Origin: JABJAG01 sp965222215
GTDB taxonomy: Bacteria > Pseudomonadota > Alphaproteobacteria > UBA6615
Reading direction: 5' to 3'
Assembly (NCBI GenBank): GCA_965222215.1
Contig: OZ244931.1
Span: 3,534,001 to 3,598,000, forward strand
Length of the DNA stretch: 64,000 nucleotides
Shown here: positions 59,617 through 64,000 of the stretch, piece by piece
Layout of the letters: every line of letters starts with the position of its first letter
Position numbering within the stretch: position 1 is the stretch's first letter
Translations under genes and position numbers: made by a program
The notes under the pieces: generated by a model
Seen by the model: the letters and a program-made list of their open reading frames with translations, nothing else
Told to the model about the DNA's origin: nothing
Databases searched by the model: none

Positions 59617-60216
59617 TCAGATTTTCAAAGCGTCCCGCACACGTTTCCGCAACACCGGCAGCAGCTCCGTACCGAACCAGCCGTTCTTGCGTTCCCAGGC
59701 ATTTGTCCGCCAGCTCGGATGGGGCATCGGCAGAACGTCCGGCGCGTGGGTGCGCCAGTCGGCGACGGCGGCGGTCATGGTTTTGTATCCGGGCAGATAG
59801 TGCCGGATCGCGTAACTGCCGACATAGAGCGTCAGCTCCACACGCGGGAGGACGGCGAAAATACGGTCGTGCCACAGCGGCGCGCATTCCGGGCGCGGCG
59901 GGGCGTCGCCGCCTTTCGGCAATCTCCCCGGATAGCAGAACCCCATGGGCACGATCGCGACCCGGTCCGGGTCGTAGAACGTCTCCCGGTCCATCGCCAG
60001 CCAGTCGCGCAGCCGGTCGCCGGACGGATCGTTGAACGACAGGTCGGTTTCATGCGCCTTCGTGCCGGGCGCCTGGCTGACGATCAGGATCGTCGCGTCG
60101 GCGCCCGCGCGCACGAGCGGCAGTGGCCCGAGCGGCAGGTGCGGCACGCAGGCGGTACACGCGCGGGCCGCGGTCAGAACATCGTCGAGGGATTCGCCGG
60201 GGGCCGAGGGGTTCAC
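59617..60216 (-). CDS. Uracil-DNA glycosylase family protein
   Basis: This 199-residue protein matches the small UDG-superfamily members: ILIVSQAPGTKAHETDLSFNDPSGDRLRDWL (GQAPG-like motif) in the first half and LPMPHPSWRTNAWERKNGWF near the end (HPS motif). It would remove uracil or a related base. Start is GTG overlapping the sirtuin stop by one base. No FeS-cluster Cys set is complete, although CTAC is near the start. Confidence 0.85.
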   Translation of the reverse strand: MNPSAPGESLDDVLTAARACTACVPHLPLGPLPLVRAGADATILIVSQAPGTKAHETDLSFNDPSGDRLRDWLAMDRETFYDPDRVAIVPMGFCYPGRLPKGGDAPPRPECAPLWHDRIFAVLPRVELTLYVGSYAIRHYLPGYKTMTAAVADWRTHAPDVLPMPHPSWRTNAWERKNGWFGTELLPVLRKRVRDALKI

Positions 60217-60953
60217 TACTGTGCCGCGCGGGCCTTCAGCTCGGCCACGAAACCCGTGACGACCTCGGTCGCCGGCCCGTAGCGCGCCTCGTGGAACGCA
60301 CTGGCGCCCAGTGATTCCTCAAGGTTGAGCTCAATGGTCGCCGCACCGTGCGACCGCGCTTCCTGGACGAACCCGGCGGCCGGATAGACGTTGCCCGACG
60401 TGCCGATAGACATGAACAGGCCGCAGTCGGCAAGCGCGGAAAATATCCGGTCCATCTCCAGCGGCATCTCGCCGAACCAGACGACGTGGGGCCGCAGGGT
60501 GCCGGTGGTCGAACAATTGTCGCAGGTCATATCGATACTCAGGTCGCCCAGGCCATCGATCAGGACACCGCAATCGTTGCAGCGGGTTTTCGTCAGTTCG
60601 CCATGCATGTGGATGAGGCTTGTCGAGCCGCCGCGCTCGTGCAGGTCGTCGATATTCTGGGTCACCACCAGCACGCCGCCCGGCCAGAACCTTTCCAGGT
60701 CCCCCAATGCAAAATGCGCGGCGTTGGGTTCGATCTTCGCATCAAGCATCTGGGACCGGCGGATATTGTAGAAGCCGAGCACCGCCTCCGGATCCCGCGC
60801 AAATGCTTCGGGTGTCGCTACATCCTCGATCCGGTGCTTCGCCCAGATGCCGTCCGGGTCGCGGAAGGTCTGAAGACCGGACTCTTTGGATATTCCGGCC
60901 CCTGTGAGAATCACAATGGGGTCAGACGGCGAGATATCTTCAACGAGGGTCAT
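60216..60953 (-). CDS. cobB: NAD-dependent protein deacylase (sirtuin)
   Basis: This 245-residue sirtuin has GAGISKESGLQTFRD (about 17-31), TQNIDDLHERGG (catalytic region, about 98-109), HMHGEL (catalytic His) and the zinc Cys pairs CNDCG and CDNCS. It removes acyl groups from lysines, using NAD+. Translationally coupled to the UDG-family gene. Confidence 0.93.
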   Translation of the reverse strand: MTLVEDISPSDPIVILTGAGISKESGLQTFRDPDGIWAKHRIEDVATPEAFARDPEAVLGFYNIRRSQMLDAKIEPNAAHFALGDLERFWPGGVLVVTQNIDDLHERGGSTSLIHMHGELTKTRCNDCGVLIDGLGDLSIDMTCDNCSTTGTLRPHVVWFGEMPLEMDRIFSALADCGLFMSIGTSGNVYPAAGFVQEARSHGAATIELNLEESLGASAFHEARYGPATEVVTGFVAELKARAAQ

Positions 60954-61011
60954 GCAGGAGGTCCGGAAACGTCAGCTGGAAGGATCAGCCTATCCAGCGC
61001 CCGAAACCGGA

Positions 61012-61563
61012 TCAACTCGGCGCCGGGGCCGCGTGCGCGTACTCGACCTCGGGCACATAGATCGGTCCCGAACGACCCAGGGTCGACGAATAGAGGACAA
61101 ACCCGTCCGGGCGAAACGGTGGTGCCGAGAAACCCGCATGCTCCTCAAGGAACGGCCCGACACGCGCAACGCTCGTGTCGCGACAGCGCGCCAAGGTAAC
61201 ATGGGGGTGGTAGCGCCGCGTCTCCGGCGCCAAGCCGGCGCGCTGGCACGCGATTTCGATTCGCGACTGGAAATGCGAGAGCGCATCGCTGCGCTCGACC
61301 CCGGCCCATAGTGACCGCACGCGCCCGCGCGATTCAAAGAGGCCGACGCCGTGCAGCCGGATATCGGGCGGCGACAGGCTCACACGCTCCAGTTCGGCGT
61401 GCACATCTTCGGCCACATTCGTGTCGACTTCTCCGACAAAGCGCAGGGTGATGTGCATGTTCTCAGGCGGGACCCAGCGAGCGCCGGGCAATTGTCCGCG
61501 CAAACCCGTCAGCCGCAAGCGCAGGTCTTCCGGCAGGGGAAAGGCGGCAAACAGGCGAATCAT
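61012..61563 (-). CDS. thpR: RNA 2',3'-cyclic phosphodiesterase ThpR
   Basis: This 183-residue protein is a 2H phosphoesterase with the two HxTx motifs: HITL at 37-40 and HVTL at about 125. It opens RNA 2',3'-cyclic phosphates. Start MIRLFAAFPLPE is conserved. Overlaps the stop of the FIST gene (ATGA). Confidence 0.93.
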   Translation of the reverse strand: MIRLFAAFPLPEDLRLRLTGLRGQLPGARWVPPENMHITLRFVGEVDTNVAEDVHAELERVSLSPPDIRLHGVGLFESRGRVRSLWAGVERSDALSHFQSRIEIACQRAGLAPETRRYHPHVTLARCRDTSVARVGPFLEEHAGFSAPPFRPDGFVLYSSTLGRSGPIYVPEVEYAHAAPAPS

Positions 61564-62693
61564 CCCGATGCGCCCCCGGTGTCGGGGAACACCGTCAGCA
61601 CGCCGGTATAGGTGTAGAGCCGGTCATGCGAAATCTCGCCGTTGCCGAAGAATCCAACCACGGGGATGTCCCCGAAAACGCCGGCGATCATCGACAGTTC
61701 GCGTGCGCCCGGCCCGAACTGGTGCGGCCCGCGCGCCACGCAACTGTGGTAGAGCGCGCCACGGATGGGTCCGCCGGCGCGGCGTTTCACGTCGTCCAGC
61801 ATCCGCGCCATGTCCTCGACTGCCGCTGCCGGGTCGCGCCGGACGAACATCAGCCGGTCGCCGGCATCGAGTTCTTCCGCAATGGCGACCCGCCCGTCGT
61901 CGGGATCGAAACCAACAAGGTTGCGCACCAGATAGTCCGCCTGGTCCGAGCCGGACACCGGCACTGCCGCATGGACCTGTCCGGCCAGTTTGCGCAGGTC
62001 TCGGGCCAGCAGGTCGCCCACGTCGTCCTTCAGCACGTCAAGCGCCGGGCGATCGTCCAGTTCGGCGACCGCGCCCTCGTCGACGCGTGTGACGCGGTGC
62101 ATCGGCCCGATGGGAGAGCAGCCCTGGGTGAGTCCGGTCGCGACCGGCACCGCATCGGTGAGCAGTATCCCCGCCAGTCCCGACGGCGCATCAGATGCAC
62201 CGACGAGCGGCGCGGCCGCGTTCCCCGAGGTGAGCCCGCCGACCAGGTAGGCGCCCGTCGACTTCGCCAGTTCCGGCATCGCGTCCAGCACAGCCGGCTG
62301 GCGCGGGTCGCCGTGAACCACCGCGAGCTGGGCCCGGCTGGCCACCGACAGATCGGCCTGCGCCGGCTCGCCAGGAAACGCCGCAACGCTGCCCGCCGGC
62401 AGGTCGAGGACCATCAGCGCCATCGCCGGTACATCGAAATACTCCGCCCCCATCGCGCAAATCGCAGGGGCCACCGCCCCGCGCCAGACGTCCACGCCTG
62501 TCGCCATGCGCAGAAATCCCACGACGGCCTCGAGATCGGCGGCAAGCGGTTCGGTGACGTAGAGAAGCCCGGTGCCACGGAGTGGAGGGGTGAGCTGAGA
62601 GACGCAGTGATCGGCAAGGGCCCGCCACCCGGTCCAGGATGTCACGGGCCCGTCCTCGGCAACCCCGGCATGCGCATAGGCAAACGCGTTCAC
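61560..62693 (-). CDS. FIST domain protein
   Basis: The 377-residue protein has FIST-N and FIST-C sensory domains: AICAMGAEYFDVPAM early, TGAYLVGGLTSGNAAAP in the middle, VTGLTQGCSPIGPMHRVTRVDEG, then GALYHSCVARGPHQFGPGARELSMIAGVFGDIPVVGFFGNGEIS near the end. FIST domains bind small ligands such as amino acids. Start GTG at 62693 is chosen for GGAG upstream. Coupled to thpR. Confidence 0.88.
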   Translation of the reverse strand: MNAFAYAHAGVAEDGPVTSWTGWRALADHCVSQLTPPLRGTGLLYVTEPLAADLEAVVGFLRMATGVDVWRGAVAPAICAMGAEYFDVPAMALMVLDLPAGSVAAFPGEPAQADLSVASRAQLAVVHGDPRQPAVLDAMPELAKSTGAYLVGGLTSGNAAAPLVGASDAPSGLAGILLTDAVPVATGLTQGCSPIGPMHRVTRVDEGAVAELDDRPALDVLKDDVGDLLARDLRKLAGQVHAAVPVSGSDQADYLVRNLVGFDPDDGRVAIAEELDAGDRLMFVRRDPAAAVEDMARMLDDVKRRAGGPIRGALYHSCVARGPHQFGPGARELSMIAGVFGDIPVVGFFGNGEISHDRLYTYTGVLTVFPDTGGASG

Positions 62694-62712
62694 GGCTCCG
62701 CTCCCCAGCGAA

Positions 62713-63351
62713 CTATTGCGGTTCGGTGGCGCGCTCGCCCAGCGCGTCCACGACATACGGTGTGATTCGTTCGACGATTCGCGCCACGCCCTCGGCGTTC
62801 GGATGGATACCGTCCGGCTGGTTCAGCGCCGGATCGGCCGCCACACCATCCAGAAAGAAGGGATAGAAAGTGGCGTCGTATTTCTCCGCGAGGTTCGGGA
62901 AGACGGCATTGAACGCCTCACCGTATTCCCGGCCGAGGTTCGGCGGCGCGAGCATGCCGGCGAGCAGCACGTCGATATCGCGCTTCGCGAGTTCGGCCAG
63001 CATCGCGTCGAGGTTGGCTTCCGTTTCCGCCGGATCGATGGCGCGCAGACCATCATTCGCGCCGAGTTCGAGGATCACCAGGTCCACGTTCTCGGGCAGG
63101 GACCATGCGAGCCGCGCACGGCCGCCGGCGGTCGTATCGCCGGAAACGCCGGAGTTGATGACCCGTGCCGCAATGCCTTTATCCGCGAGCGCCGCCTCCA
63201 GCCGCACCGGGAACGAATCCGAATCCTCTAGGCCGTAACCCGCCGTCAGGCTGTCGCCGAACGCGACAATGACCGGCGGTTCCGCGGCCAGCGACGCGCC
63301 CGCCGACACCGTCAGGGACAATGCGCCCGCCATGCACACACGACGGATCAT
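62713..63351 (-). CDS. tesA: Arylesterase/SGNH hydrolase (TesA-type)
   Basis: This 212-residue exported esterase has a signal peptide (about 1-22) and the SGNH blocks: FGDSLTAGYGL (block I Ser, about 31-41), GVSGDTTAGG, LGANDGLR and DGIHPNAEG near the end. TesA hydrolyses acyl-CoA thioesters and esters in the periplasm. Divergent from a LolD/YbbA-type ABC ATPase, a well-conserved arrangement. Start at 63351 follows GGCGGATTTGTG; a longer form is possible. Confidence 0.9.
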   Translation of the reverse strand: MIRRVCMAGALSLTVSAGASLAAEPPVIVAFGDSLTAGYGLEDSDSFPVRLEAALADKGIAARVINSGVSGDTTAGGRARLAWSLPENVDLVILELGANDGLRAIDPAETEANLDAMLAELAKRDIDVLLAGMLAPPNLGREYGEAFNAVFPNLAEKYDATFYPFFLDGVAADPALNQPDGIHPNAEGVARIVERITPYVVDALGERATEPQ

Positions 63352-63433
63352 CACAAATCCGCCATTGATGATCCGCATCGTCCCTACATATGTAAGAACG
63401 GCAAGTGACGTTATCTGTCGAAAGCGAGCAAGC

Positions 63434-64000
63434 ATGAACGACCTGTCGGGCGCGGAATTAAGCGAGGCCCCGGACAATACCGCGCGCGATGACACGCAAG
63501 CGCAACCGATGATCGCGCTGTCCGGCGCTGAACTTCATTTGGCGAGCGCAAGCGGCGACGTCAATATCCTGCGTGGAATCGATCTCCACGTGGCGCGTGG
63601 CGAACGGCTTGGCGTCGTCGGCCCGTCCGGCTCCGGCAAGTCGACCATGATGATGGTCATGGCAGGGCTTGAGCGCCTGACCGGCGGCACCGTGCTGGTC
63701 GGCGGGGAAGACCTGTCACAAATGGACGAGGATGCCCTCGCGCGGTTCCGCCGCGCGCACGTCGGCATCGTGTTCCAGGCCTTCCATCTGATCCCGACCA
63801 TGAACGCGCTCGAGAATGTCGCCGTTCCCCTCGAATTTGCGGGCGAGAGAAACGCGTTCGACCATGCACGGACAAGCCTGGAGGCGGTCGGCCTCGGCCA
63901 CCGGCTCGACCACTATCCCTCGCAGCTGTCGGGTGGCGAGCAGCAGCGCGTCGCACTCGCGCGCGCCTTTGCACCGAGCCCCGACCTGCTGCTGGCCGAC
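63434..64000 (+). CDS. ybbA: ABC transporter ATP-binding protein (YbbA/LolD-type), 3' truncated
   Basis: At least 189 residues are visible; the window ends before the stop. Walker A is GPSGSGKST (about 63-71), the Q-loop VFQAF near 113, the signature LSGGEQQRVALARAF (about 167-181), and the start of Walker B LLLAD at the window end. The YbbA-type fits the divergent pairing with the TesA gene. ATP hydrolysis would drive a lipoprotein-release-like or amphiphile export system. Confidence 0.9.
   Translation, partial: MNDLSGAELSEAPDNTARDDTQAQPMIALSGAELHLASASGDVNILRGIDLHVARGERLGVVGPSGSGKSTMMMVMAGLERLTGGTVLVGGEDLSQMDEDALARFRRAHVGIVFQAFHLIPTMNALENVAVPLEFAGERNAFDHARTSLEAVGLGHRLDHYPSQLSGGEQQRVALARAFAPSPDLLLAD

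Noticed and set aside
1..64000. CRISPR arrays
   Set aside because: No series of evenly spaced direct repeats with variable spacers was seen; the fold-back units at 2908 and 3082 are only two and have no spacer pattern.

Overview
The window is a piece of an alphaproteobacterial chromosome made of two parts that meet at a tRNA-Ala gene (34226-34301, minus strand). From about 34.3 kb to the end it reads as GC-rich, tightly packed core genome: yggT, folD, nnrU, argG, rlmN, thpR, a sirtuin, and the divergent tesA/ybbA-type pair at the right edge. Gene content and codon use fit a free-living, probably aquatic, member of the Rhodospirillales/Rhizobiales side of the class. I cannot name the genus. 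The left 34 kb is visibly less GC-rich, is full of accessory genes, and ends in a DUF3489-DUF2924-large serine recombinase cassette 167 bases from the tRNA-Ala 3' end. I read it as a genomic island whose other end lies outside the window.

Island layout. 0.6-2.8 kb: a ParB-domain DNA methyltransferase coupled to a DUF5681 protein. 2.9-3.8 kb: non-coding DNA with a duplicated fold-back repeat and three further hairpins. 3.8-9.5 kb: a Crp/Fnr regulator, a periplasmic protein, four small electron-transfer or secreted genes (diheme cytochrome c, cytochrome c', a small secreted protein, membrane cytochrome c) and a DUF305/glutaredoxin-MauE pair. 9.6-27.8 kb: an extensive copper module with an MFS transporter and CcdA-like protein, a cupredoxin, CopA and CopB, pseudoazurin, a second (Tat) multicopper oxidase, a TVP38 protein, CueR, a YHS/HMBD copper P-type ATPase, YHS, DUF5676, SHOCT, CBS, DUF2933 and isoprenylcysteine-methyltransferase-like genes, a Met-rich periplasmic protein and an APC permease. 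Four promoters with a CueR-type dyad inside a 19-base spacer tie the cytochrome, DUF305, copper-efflux and cueR units into one predicted copper regulon.

The most interesting find is at 27975-31175 (minus): three tightly coupled genes for a class III nucleotidyl cyclase with two cyclase domains, an E2-like cysteine-rich protein, and a cyclic-nucleotide-binding/TIR-like effector. This is the composition of a Pycsar anti-phage system with an extra ubiquitin-conjugation-like gene, and the cyclase appears to be an intramolecular pseudo-heterodimer. It sits between the copper module and the recombinase cassette, as expected of defence cargo.

Core part, left to right: YggT, FolD, DUF3253, NnrU, ArgG, a small membrane protein, RlmN, an IalB-like protein, a SpoU methyltransferase, asparaginase, a quinone oxidoreductase, a SAM methyltransferase, two pairs of EamA transporters around a CoA-transferase (ScoAB), an oxidoreductase/hydrolase/SDR group, a P460-type cytochrome, a stress cluster (SDR-SPW-VKOR fusion, ferritin-like protein, universal stress protein), PhhB, a zincin, a uracil-DNA-glycosylase-like protein, a sirtuin, ThpR, a FIST sensor, a TesA-like esterase and a LolD/YbbA-type ABC ATPase cut by the window end. 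Three intergenic palindromic repeats punctuate this part.
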